Shown: in pieces, positions 1-5,736 of the stretch
How positions within the stretch are numbered: position 1 is the first letter of the stretch
Layout: every line of letters begins with the position of its first letter
Source of the DNA: UBA11889 sp046582115
Lineage (GTDB): Bacteria > Pseudomonadota > Gammaproteobacteria > Pseudomonadales > Azotimanducaceae
Reading direction: 5' to 3'
Length of the DNA stretch: 5,736 nt
Assembly (NCBI GenBank): GCA_046582115.1
Contig: JAYGFA010000041.1
Coordinates: forward strand, 1 to 5,736
Notes under the pieces: generated by a model
Told to the model about the DNA's origin: nothing
Seen by the model: only the letters and a program-made list of their open reading frames with translations
Database searches by the model: none
Translations under genes and position numbers: made by a program

Positions 1-1550
1 ACAATTCGTGAACCTGTTTTTCCCCAGTATTCGTCTTTAAGCAGTCGCTTGTACAGCTTGCCCGTCGGTAACCTTGGCAACTCTACGCGAAAGTCGACGC
101 TTTTCGGACACTTGTAGTGTGCAATTCTTTTTCTAACGTACCCGAGTAATTCTTCCGCTAGATCTTCGTCGGGGTCTACGCCTGCTGCTGGCTGGACGAT
201 GGCCTTAACTTCCTCGCCCATTTCGGTGTTGGGAACGCCGATCACCGCCACGTCGGCGACTTTGTCGTGCATGATCATGGCGTCTTCGATTTCTTGAGGA
301 TAAATGTTGACTCCGCCGGAAATAATCATAAAAGTCACGCGGTCGGTGAGGTAGAGGTAGCCCTCTTCGTCGACATAACCAACGTCGCCAAGGGCGCTCC
401 AGTTTGCGTGTTCGGGGTGTTGCGCTTCTCGAGTCTTGTCGGGGTCTTTGAGATATTCAAACGGCATCCTCTCCATTTCGAAATAAACGATGCCTGACTC
501 GCCAACGGAGAGTTCGGTTCCTTCTTCGTTACATATATGAATGATGCCCAAGAGCGAACGCCCCACTGTTCCTGGATGGGCGAGCCATTCTTCTGGGCCG
601 CAATGCGTAAACCCATTTAATTCGGTGCCGCCGTAGTACTCATAAATAATGGACCCCCACCAATCGAACATTTGCCGTTTGACCTCGAGCGGGCACGGCG
701 CAGCCGCGTGGATGGCAACTTTGTGAGACGACAGGTCAAAGCCCGAGCGATCGCCCTCGGGAAGTTTGAGCATTCGGGTAAACATTGTTGGTACCCATTG
801 GCTGTGGGTAACTTTGTAATCCTCAATAGCTTGTAGCGCTTGGATCGGATCAAAGCGGTGCATCATTACGACGGTGCCCCCCAAGGCTTGCGTGCCCGAT
901 GAAAAGCTAAGTGGAGCAGAGTGGTAGAGCGGGGCAGGTGAGAGGTAAACGACGTTTTCGTCGAACTGCCACAAGCCGCCGAGAAGGCCCCCGACCAAAT
1001 TGTCAGCGCTGGAAATCAAGCCCTCGGGTAGTGGACGAAGGATTCCTTTTGGTCTCCCGGTGGTGCCAGAACTGTACAGCATGAATGTTCCCGCTGGTTC
1101 TTGCTCCAAGGGTTGAGCGGGATGCGCGTTGATGGCGTCTTCATAATCCTCGTAGCCCGCCAAGGATCCACCTGCGCACAGCCAGGTATGACAGTTTGGG
1201 GCGTACGCCTGCAGATCTGCGGCGACTTCCGCGACTCCGGTCGAGGTAATTAACACTTGTGATTCAGAGTTATCGACAATGTACCCGGCTTCCTCGGTCG
1301 TTAAGTAACGGTTCACCGAGGTGAAGTAGAGCCCGGATCGAAGTGCTGCCCACAACGCCTCGAAATAAGCCAGATTGTTTTCCATAAAGACAGACACGTG
1401 ATCACCGTGTCTCAGACCGCGGTCCCACATCAGTTGAGCCAAACGGTTGGAACGATCGTTCAGCTCACCGTACGTTATGGTTGCGCCGTTTGCGGTATCG
1501 ATGGCCGCCGGTTTATCGGGAAATATCTGCGCCCAGTGCCCCGGATACAT
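1..1550 (-). CDS. Acyl-CoA synthetase (AMP-forming, FadD-like), 3' end cut off
   Basis: This is an ANL-superfamily acid:CoA ligase, which activates a carboxylic acid with ATP to an acyl-AMP and then forms the CoA thioester in the cytoplasm. My own translation gives 516 residues in one open frame that leaves the window without a stop. Visible motifs are the P-loop-like YSSGTTGRPKG (159-169), the A5 motif YEYYGGTE (303-310), GDVGYVDEEGYLYLTDR (388-404), the A8 hinge and CoA region ISGGVNIYPQEIE (410-422), and LPTGK with the adenylation lysine K498. Family members usually end 10-30 residues after that lysine, so little is missing. The ATG at 1550 has GGAGG 7 nt upstream. Substrate is not readable from sequence: a medium or long fatty acid, a steroid side chain or an aromatic acid are all possible. 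It lies 58 nt downstream of the SulP gene on the same strand. Confidence 0.93.
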   Translation of the reverse strand, partial: MYPGHWAQIFPDKPAAIDTANGATITYGELNDRSNRLAQLMWDRGLRHGDHVSVFMENNLAYFEALWAALRSGLYFTSVNRYLTTEEAGYIVDNSESQVLITSTGVAEVAADLQAYAPNCHTWLCAGGSLAGYEDYEDAINAHPAQPLEQEPAGTFMLYSSGTTGRPKGILRPLPEGLISSADNLVGGLLGGLWQFDENVVYLSPAPLYHSAPLSFSSGTQALGGTVVMMHRFDPIQALQAIEDYKVTHSQWVPTMFTRMLKLPEGDRSGFDLSSHKVAIHAAAPCPLEVKRQMFDWWGSIIYEYYGGTELNGFTHCGPEEWLAHPGTVGRSLLGIIHICNEEGTELSVGESGIVYFEMERMPFEYLKDPDKTREAQHPEHANWSALGDVGYVDEEGYLYLTDRVTFMIISGGVNIYPQEIEDAMIMHDKVADVAVIGVPNTEMGEEVKAIVQPAAGVDPDEDLAEELLGYVRKRIAHYKCPKSVDFRVELPRLPTGKLYKRLLKDEYWGKTGSRI

Positions 1551-1557
1551 AATCAGT

Positions 1558-1562
1558 CCTCC
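1558..1562 (-). promoter_or_regulatory. Shine-Dalgarno site of the acyl-CoA synthetase
   Basis: On the minus strand GGAGG sits 7 nt before the ATG at 1550 and supports that start. A perfectly complementary CCTCC lies 11 nt further upstream (1574-1578 in plus coordinates), so the site could be closed in a short hairpin. Confidence 0.75.
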
Positions 1563-1608
1563 GCCCCGTTTTTGGAGGCTACCAACCTGTCGTGCCGCGC
1601 GTCCACAG

Positions 1609-3348
1609 TTAAGGGTTCGCAATCGTTCCAGCAGTGTCCTGGTCGAGTTCTTGCATTGCTTCGTCTGTGGTGAAGAACAGTTGACCGCTCAATTCTTCTG
1701 CAAACTCGGCGTCGACGAGCCGATCCATTACCGGGCCTTTTACTTCGGCGAGGTGCAGTTTGATCGATACCGAGCGCAGACTTTCATTGATTCGGCGCAG
1801 CATCTCGAGGCCCGAGGTATCGATGAAATTAATGGAGCTGCAAACAAGAAGGATGTGCCGTGCTTCGTGGTGGGTTTCGACGATTTTTAGGACGCGGTCT
1901 TCGACGCGATTGACGTTCGCGAAATAAAGACTTTCGTCTACCCGTACCGCAATGACCTCGGGCCAGGTTTCTACGTCGTGGCGTTCGATATTTCGAAAGT
2001 GGGTAGAGTTGCCGAGACGCCCAACGATCGTGATTTGGGGACGGCTCGAACGGCGTATGAAAAGAAGTATCGAGACACAGACGCCAGTCAAAAGGCCGGT
2101 TTCGACGCCGAACGCAAGGACACTGGCGAGTGTGACGATATGGGTCATAACGTCCAGCCGGTAGAAATGCCAGTGAAGTTTGAGGTCTTTAAAATCTAAT
2201 AGTCCCACCACGGAGACAATGATGATTGCTGCCAGAGCGGCAAGGGGAAGTACTTGAAACAGTGGTGTAAGCCACAGCAGAGCAACCAGGATAACCACGG
2301 CAGAAGCTATGCTCGATACGGGGGTGCGACCCCCGGCGGCGTAGTTGACACTGGAGCGCGAAAAACTCCCGGCTACCGGATAGGCGCCCGTGAATGCCGC
2401 GCCCAAGTTGGCGGCGCCAAGCGCGATGAGTTCCTGATGACTGTTGACTCGTTTGCGTTGACGACTCGCTAACGTTGAGCCGACCGAAAAGCTCTCGACG
2501 TATGCGACGATGGCGATCAATGCCGCGGATGGGGCCAGATCGATCCATAGATCCAAGCGAAATGGCGGCGCCTTGATTGACGGTAAGCCTGCGGGAATAT
2601 GGCCGACCGACGGCGTCTCAAATCCTGCAACCCATACAAGCAGAATACAGCCCAAAGCAACGAATATAGGCCCCGTGCGCGAGAGGGCGCTAGCCTCACG
2701 TAGCCCTTTCCGCAGTGGTAATAGGCGTTTGACGAGCGCGGGAAATAACCAGAGAACTAGCAGTGACGCTAAACCGATCCCGAATGTGAAAGCGTGAGCA
2801 TGGGTAATCCTTCCTGCCATCGACGCAAAGTTGGTTAGCGGTCCCGCTGTGCTAATAGCTGGAATTCCCGTAAGCGCAGGAATTTGACTAATGATAATGA
2901 GAATAACCGCTCCGTTGATAAATCCGCCTATCACTGGACGACTTAAGATGTTGACGATCCCGCCGATTCGAAAGATCCGTAGAAGCCAGAGTAAGAGGCC
3001 GGCTTGCAAACATAGAACGGTGGCTATTCCAACGGGATCGTTGCCGTACTGGTCCGCATGATCATTAATCGCGTCTGCGACCATGAGCGCGGCAACTGCC
3101 ACCGGTCCGACCACGAGCTGTCGCGAGGACCCAAGAAGCGCGTACAGAACCATCGGGAGCAGGCAGGCGTAAAGCCCAGCCTCCGGCGGGAGTCCGGCTA
3201 GAAATGCGTATGCGATCGCCTGCGGGACGGTGACAATCCCGACGACGAGTCCCGCGATGAGATCGTAGTTCAAGTCTTCTCGACGGTAACTGCCGATCAC
3301 GCTAAGGAAAGGTACGTAGCGTGACCATCCTGTTGGTTGCTCTGGCAT
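1609..3348 (-). CDS. SulP/SLC26 family anion permease with C-terminal STAS domain
   Basis: This is an inner-membrane anion transporter of 579 residues, a normal length for bacterial SulP proteins. The N-terminal three quarters is a series of hydrophobic segments carrying family signatures: VPQAIAYAFLAGLPPEAGLY (41-60), SSRQLVVGPVAVAALM (74-89), a conserved acidic stretch AYVESFSVGSTLA (282-294) and NLGAAFTGAYPVAGSFSRS (314-332). A cytoplasmic STAS domain follows from about residue 448 to 560, with the DTSGLE motif at 510-515, where S512 matches the phosphorylatable serine of anti-sigma-factor antagonists. Known SulP substrates include sulfate, bicarbonate and dicarboxylates, and the sequence alone does not choose between them. 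The glutamate at 285, where the sodium-coupled BicA type has Asp, argues weakly for proton coupling. No in-frame ATG, GTG or TTG exists between this ATG and the upstream stop at 3412-3414, so the start is secure although its Shine-Dalgarno match is poor. Confidence 0.95.
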   Translation of the reverse strand: MPEQPTGWSRYVPFLSVIGSYRREDLNYDLIAGLVVGIVTVPQAIAYAFLAGLPPEAGLYACLLPMVLYALLGSSRQLVVGPVAVAALMVADAINDHADQYGNDPVGIATVLCLQAGLLLWLLRIFRIGGIVNILSRPVIGGFINGAVILIIISQIPALTGIPAISTAGPLTNFASMAGRITHAHAFTFGIGLASLLVLWLFPALVKRLLPLRKGLREASALSRTGPIFVALGCILLVWVAGFETPSVGHIPAGLPSIKAPPFRLDLWIDLAPSAALIAIVAYVESFSVGSTLASRQRKRVNSHQELIALGAANLGAAFTGAYPVAGSFSRSSVNYAAGGRTPVSSIASAVVILVALLWLTPLFQVLPLAALAAIIIVSVVGLLDFKDLKLHWHFYRLDVMTHIVTLASVLAFGVETGLLTGVCVSILLFIRRSSRPQITIVGRLGNSTHFRNIERHDVETWPEVIAVRVDESLYFANVNRVEDRVLKIVETHHEARHILLVCSSINFIDTSGLEMLRRINESLRSVSIKLHLAEVKGPVMDRLVDAEFAEELSGQLFFTTDEAMQELDQDTAGTIANP

Positions 3349-3374
3349 CCGTTCTTGCTCGATGGCGGGCCGGC

Positions 3375-3403
3375 ATTGTAGCCTCGGGGGCGCTAGGTGT
3401 GGG
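3375..3403 (-). promoter_or_regulatory. Possible sigma70-type promoter for the SulP/acyl-CoA synthetase pair
   Basis: The minus strand reads TACAAT (3375-3380), five of six matches to the -10 consensus, placed 26 nt before the SulP ATG. At 17-nt spacing the -35 position reads CCCACA (3398-3403), only three of six matches. The element overlaps the Shine-Dalgarno site of the divergent dehydrogenase gene. The -10 box is convincing by sequence and the -35 box is not. Confidence 0.3.
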
Positions 3404-3405
3404 AG
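3401..3405 (+). promoter_or_regulatory. Shine-Dalgarno site that fixes the dehydrogenase start
   Basis: GGGAG lies 8 nt before the ATG at 3414. It supports this start over the in-frame GTG at 3321, which has no comparable site, falls inside the opposing SulP gene and would add 31 residues absent from the family. Confidence 0.7.
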
Positions 3406-3413
3406 TGAAAGCT

Positions 3414-4523
3414 ATGGAAGTACGAGCGGCGGTGGCCAATGAGGCCGGGAAACCCTTGTCGGTTGAGACAGTGCGCCTCGACGGGCCAGGGCCCGGCGAG
3501 GTCCTTGTTGAAATTAGGGCGACTGGAATCTGTCACACCGACGCCTATACGTTGTCAGGAGCCGATCCCGAAGGGTTATTCCCCTCCATCATGGGGCACG
3601 AGGGCGCTGGTGTGGTGGTCGACATCGGAGCAGGTGTTACCAGCGTGGCCAACGGCGACCATGTGATTCCGCTGTACACCCCCGAATGTAGGGAGTGTGA
3701 ATTTTGTCGATCCGGGAAAACAAATCTGTGCGGAGCCATTCGAGAGACGCAAGGACGGGGACTGATGCCCGATGGAACGTCGCGTTTTTCCCGTAATGGT
3801 GAAACGCTGTTCCATTACATGGGTACGTCGACTTTTTCGAATTACACGGTGCTACCCGAAATCGCGGTTGCTCGAATCCGCGAAGACGCACCCTTCGATA
3901 AGGTTTGCTACATCGGATGTGGAGTCACCACCGGGCTCGGGGCCGTTATGAATACGGCGAAAGTAGAACCAGGGTCGAGTGTTGCCGTATTCGGGCTTGG
4001 GGGTATTGGTCTTAATGTTATTCAAGGCGCACGCATTGTTGGCGCGGATCGCATTATCGGGATTGATGTCAACGCCGGTAAGCGACTTCTTGCAGAAAAA
4101 TTTGGCATGACCGATTTCATAAATCCGATGGACGTGGATGATGTGGTCGCGTCCATCGTCGACCTCACGAACGGCGGTGTTGATTATTCTTTTGAGTGTA
4201 TTGGTAAGGTTGAAGTCATGCGCCAGGCCCTTGAGTGTTGCCACAAGGGATGGGGTGAAAGCGTCATCATTGGTGTTGCGGCTTCAGGTGAGGAGATATC
4301 AACGCGACCTTTTCAGCTGGTTACGGGTCGTGTCTGGCGCGGCACGGCATTTGGTGGTGCACGGGGAAGGACTGACGTGCCAGGTATCGTTGATTGGTAC
4401 ATGGACGGCAAGATCAATATTGACGATTTGATTACTCACACGATGGCTTTGGACGACATCAATCAAGCCTTCGAATTAATGCACGAAGGCAAATCAATTC
4501 GATCGGTGGTCACTTTCCCTTAA
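3414..4523 (+). CDS. frmA: Class III alcohol dehydrogenase / S-(hydroxymethyl)glutathione dehydrogenase
   Basis: This zinc- and NAD-dependent enzyme oxidises S-(hydroxymethyl)glutathione, formed from formaldehyde and glutathione, to S-formylglutathione in the cytoplasm; the class also oxidises long-chain and omega-hydroxy alcohols and reduces S-nitrosoglutathione. From the chosen ATG it is 369 residues, the typical length. Catalytic zinc ligands are C40, H62 and C169, with E63 beside them. Structural zinc is held by C92, C95, C98 and C106. The nucleotide fold shows GLGGIG (194-199) and D218, the acidic residue that favours NAD over NADP. Class III markers are present: T42, D51, E53 and R110, which correspond to T46, D55, E57 and the anion-binding arginine 115 of the human enzyme, and the block GLMPDGTSRFS. 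All key residues are intact. It is the first gene of a plus-strand pair with the amidohydrolase. No frmB or frmR is adjacent, so its role could be formaldehyde removal or oxidation of a pathway alcohol. Confidence 0.95.
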   Translation: MEVRAAVANEAGKPLSVETVRLDGPGPGEVLVEIRATGICHTDAYTLSGADPEGLFPSIMGHEGAGVVVDIGAGVTSVANGDHVIPLYTPECRECEFCRSGKTNLCGAIRETQGRGLMPDGTSRFSRNGETLFHYMGTSTFSNYTVLPEIAVARIREDAPFDKVCYIGCGVTTGLGAVMNTAKVEPGSSVAVFGLGGIGLNVIQGARIVGADRIIGIDVNAGKRLLAEKFGMTDFINPMDVDDVVASIVDLTNGGVDYSFECIGKVEVMRQALECCHKGWGESVIIGVAASGEEISTRPFQLVTGRVWRGTAFGGARGRTDVPGIVDWYMDGKINIDDLITHTMALDDINQAFELMHEGKSIRSVVTFP

Positions 4524-4540
4524 TCGATTTTTCGAGATTA
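4521..4540 (+). repeat. Small imperfect inverted repeat spanning the dehydrogenase stop codon
   Basis: Starting at the TAA stop, TAATCGA can pair with TCGA-GA-TTA across a TTTT loop, giving about seven pairs with a two-base bulge. There is no following T-run, so it is not a standard intrinsic terminator. It could be an RNA processing or stability element between the two genes, or chance in A+T-rich sequence. Confidence 0.25.
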
Positions 4541-4543
4541 TTT

Positions 4544-4552
4544 GGAGGAGGA
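4544..4552 (+). promoter_or_regulatory. Strong Shine-Dalgarno site that fixes the amidohydrolase GTG start
   Basis: GGAGGAGGA precedes the GTG at 4557 with an effective gap of 5 to 8 nt depending on register. An in-frame TTG at 4542 overlaps this very site and has no ribosome-binding site of its own, so the longer reading is unlikely. Confidence 0.8.
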
Positions 4553-4556
4553 ATTT

Positions 4557-5558
4557 GTGGAACGAAAAGAATGGTTAGATCAGATTATTGAGGAGACGCT
4601 CGAGCCGGATCTTCCTATTTGCGATCCCCACCACCATCTTTGGGACTATCCCGAAAGTCGTTATCTACTTGATGACTTACTCGAAGACACCAACAGCGGA
4701 CACAACGTGGTTTCAACGGTTTTTATGGAATGCGGCGCGATGTATAGGGCTGAAGGGCCAGAAGCTTTTAAGCCGGTCGGCGAGACCGAGTTTGTTAACG
4801 GCGTCGCGGCGATGAGCGCTAGCGGGCTGTATGGTGAAACGAGCGCGTGCGCATCGATCATCGGGTTTGCGGATCTTTCGTTAGGGTCCGCCGTTGGCGA
4901 TGTTTTGGACGCGCATATGGCCGCAAGCGGGCGGTTTCGTGGCATTCGGCATGCAACGGGTTGGGATGCCAGCGACGATGTCCGCAATTCTCACACGTCC
5001 CCATCAGAGAAGCTTCTTGGAGACGAAGTGTTTCGCGAGGGTTTTGCCGAATTGGGAAAGCGCGGCCTCACCTTTGACGCCTGGTTATATCATTCGCAGA
5101 TTGACGAACTTACCGAACTCGCTCACGCGTTCCCGGAACAACCGATCGTTTTTGATCATTTTGGCGGTCCATTGGGCATCGGTCCCTATCAGGGCAAGCG
5201 CGATGAAATCATTTCATCATGGAAAGGGGCGGTGACTGAGCTCGCACGATGCGAAAACGTTGTTGCCAAGTTGGGCGGATTGGTGATGCCGATCAATGGA
5301 TTTGGGTTCCATAAGGCAGCTGAACCGGCAACGTCGGAAGCGTTAGAGTCAATCACGCGAGATTACTATTTCCACATGATTGAACAGTTTGGTGTGGAAC
5401 GGTGCATGTTCGAAAGTAATTTTCCGGTGGACAAAGCGAGTTGCTCGTACAACGTGTTGTGGAACTCGTTCAAACGTATTGCGGCGGGTTTTTCGGCCGA
5501 AGAAAAGTCGGATCTATTTCACGACACCGCGGCGCGGATCTATACGGTTACTGTATGA
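4557..5558 (+). CDS. Amidohydrolase 2 family (LigI/COG3618-like) metal-dependent hydrolase
   Basis: This is a TIM-barrel hydrolase of 333 residues from the GTG start. Relatives include 2-pyrone-4,6-dicarboxylate lactonase (LigI), sugar lactonases and ACMSD-type decarboxylases. The N-terminal metal-binding signature is DPHHHLWD (23-30), with H25 and H27 as the HxH pair. A further conserved His is H201 in VFDHFGG (198-204). The C-terminal strand that normally carries the catalytic Asp in a SDWP or TDWP motif reads MFESNFPVDK (284-293), with N288 in place of that Asp; I recall the ESNFPVDK form as a recurrent subfamily motif, not a damaged gene. There is no signal peptide, so it is cytoplasmic. 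It starts 33 nt after the dehydrogenase and is probably co-transcribed with it. The substrate is unknown. A lactone or ring-cleavage product is a reasonable guess, and replacement of the missing S-formylglutathione hydrolase is a more speculative one. Confidence 0.88.
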   Translation: MERKEWLDQIIEETLEPDLPICDPHHHLWDYPESRYLLDDLLEDTNSGHNVVSTVFMECGAMYRAEGPEAFKPVGETEFVNGVAAMSASGLYGETSACASIIGFADLSLGSAVGDVLDAHMAASGRFRGIRHATGWDASDDVRNSHTSPSEKLLGDEVFREGFAELGKRGLTFDAWLYHSQIDELTELAHAFPEQPIVFDHFGGPLGIGPYQGKRDEIISSWKGAVTELARCENVVAKLGGLVMPINGFGFHKAAEPATSEALESITRDYYFHMIEQFGVERCMFESNFPVDKASCSYNVLWNSFKRIAAGFSAEEKSDLFHDTAARIYTVTV

Positions 5559-5591
5559 GTCGTGTGGGAGACGTCTTAGAAGCTGAGCACA

Positions 5592-5736
5592 TTAGATAAA
5601 TAGTAGACAAGTCGGAGTGGGGACGCCTGCTATCCGTGCAACTTCCGTGGGGCGACGGTCAACAACGGGATAAACTGCGACGTTGTCTGATTGTTGGTTC
5701 GCGACCAAGAGCCACTTTCGTGTCGGGTCGAAACAG
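5592..5736 (-). CDS. Lactonase-type seven-bladed beta-propeller protein, C-terminal fragment
   Basis: Only the last 47 codons and a TAA stop are inside the window; the start lies to the right. The fragment contains FDPTRKWLLVANQQSDNVAVY and ends with GVPTPTCLLFI. This matches my knowledge of the end of the YbhE/6-phosphogluconolactonase family (lactonase, seven-bladed propeller), where a strand like GxxLLVANQxSDxVxVF is followed by VxxPSPVCVxF at the C terminus. The segment between these two blocks seems a few residues shorter than usual. The family includes true 6-phosphogluconolactonases, but many members have unknown substrates, so a precise function is not claimed. The gene converges on the amidohydrolase with 33 nt between the two stop codons. 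Confidence 0.75.
   Translation of the reverse strand, partial: CFDPTRKWLLVANQQSDNVAVYPVVDRRPTEVARIAGVPTPTCLLFI

Larger units (their letters stand above)
3349..3413. promoter_or_regulatory. Divergent intergenic region between the SulP and dehydrogenase genes
   Basis: These 65 nt separate two head-to-head genes and must hold the start signals of both unless promoters lie inside the coding regions. The region is G+C-rich with runs of G. I can propose a minus-strand promoter (separate entry). On the plus strand the best candidate, TTGCTC at 3355-3360 with TGTAGC at 3377-3382 and a 16-nt gap, is poor. A short TAGC/GCTA inverted repeat (3379-3382 and 3392-3395) is too small to call an operator. 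Confidence 0.45.

Noticed and set aside
335..853. Two minus-strand open frames (335-616 and 617-853)
   Set aside because: They are out of frame with the continuous acyl-CoA synthetase frame on the same strand, whose conserved motifs run straight through the region.
1447..1890. Plus-strand open frame of 147 codons across the ligase start and the SulP end
   Set aside because: It is antisense to two well-supported genes and its translation shows no recognisable domain.
3321..3413. Longer dehydrogenase reading from a GTG at 3321, adding 31 hydrophobic residues that resemble a signal peptide
   Set aside because: The extension overlaps the opposing SulP gene, lacks a ribosome-binding site and is foreign to this cytoplasmic family. 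The ATG at 3414 gives the standard 369 residues with GGGAG at good spacing.
3852..4244. Minus-strand open frame of 130 codons inside the dehydrogenase
   Set aside because: It is antisense to a gene with every catalytic residue intact and has no family resemblance.
4542..4556. TTG start at 4542 for the amidohydrolase
   Set aside because: The TTG and the next codons are the GGAGGAGGA ribosome-binding site of the GTG at 4557, and no site precedes the TTG.
5575..5587. Possible intrinsic terminator (CTTAG and CTGAG with an AAG loop)
   Set aside because: The stem is five pairs including a wobble, the loop is tight and no T-run follows on either strand.
1..5736. Mobile element, CRISPR array, prophage or defence genes
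   Set aside because: I saw no transposase or integrase motifs, no direct repeats with regular spacing, and no tRNA-like or attachment-site sequence. All five genes read as metabolic or transport functions.

Overview
The window holds five protein-coding genes and almost no free intergenic space. Three genes are complete: a SulP anion transporter, a class III alcohol dehydrogenase and an amidohydrolase. Two are cut by the window edges: an acyl-CoA ligase on the left that lacks only its last few residues, and the C-terminal tail of a lactonase-type beta-propeller protein on the right. I see no RNA genes, mobile elements, CRISPR arrays or long repeats.

Layout. On the minus strand, the transporter (1609-3348) is followed after 58 nt by the acyl-CoA ligase (1550 down past base 1), so the two may share a transcript. 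A 65-nt divergent intergenic region (3349-3413) separates them from a plus-strand pair, the dehydrogenase (3414-4523) and, 33 nt later, the amidohydrolase (4557-5558), which looks like a two-gene operon. The amidohydrolase converges on the minus-strand propeller gene, whose stop lies 33 nt beyond its own.

Organism. The dehydrogenase is of the glutathione-dependent formaldehyde dehydrogenase type, including the arginine that binds the substrate carboxylate, so a glutathione-making bacterium is likely. Base composition is moderate by eye and genes are tightly packed with clear Shine-Dalgarno sites. A Pseudomonadota (alpha- or gammaproteobacterial) chromosome, possibly from an environmental or marine lineage, fits best. 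This is an inference and I cannot name a genus.

How the genes may work together. The set resembles an accessory catabolic neighbourhood: CoA activation of a carboxylic acid, oxidation of an alcohol or of a formaldehyde-glutathione adduct, two possible lactone or ring hydrolases, and an anion importer. No S-formylglutathione hydrolase is seen beside the dehydrogenase; the amidohydrolase occupies that place. I found no clear evidence of a wholly new system. The points most worth a second look are the Asn replacing the usual active-site Asp in the amidohydrolase, the pairing of a STAS-domain transporter with an acyl-CoA ligase, and a small hairpin that could mask the ligase ribosome-binding site.
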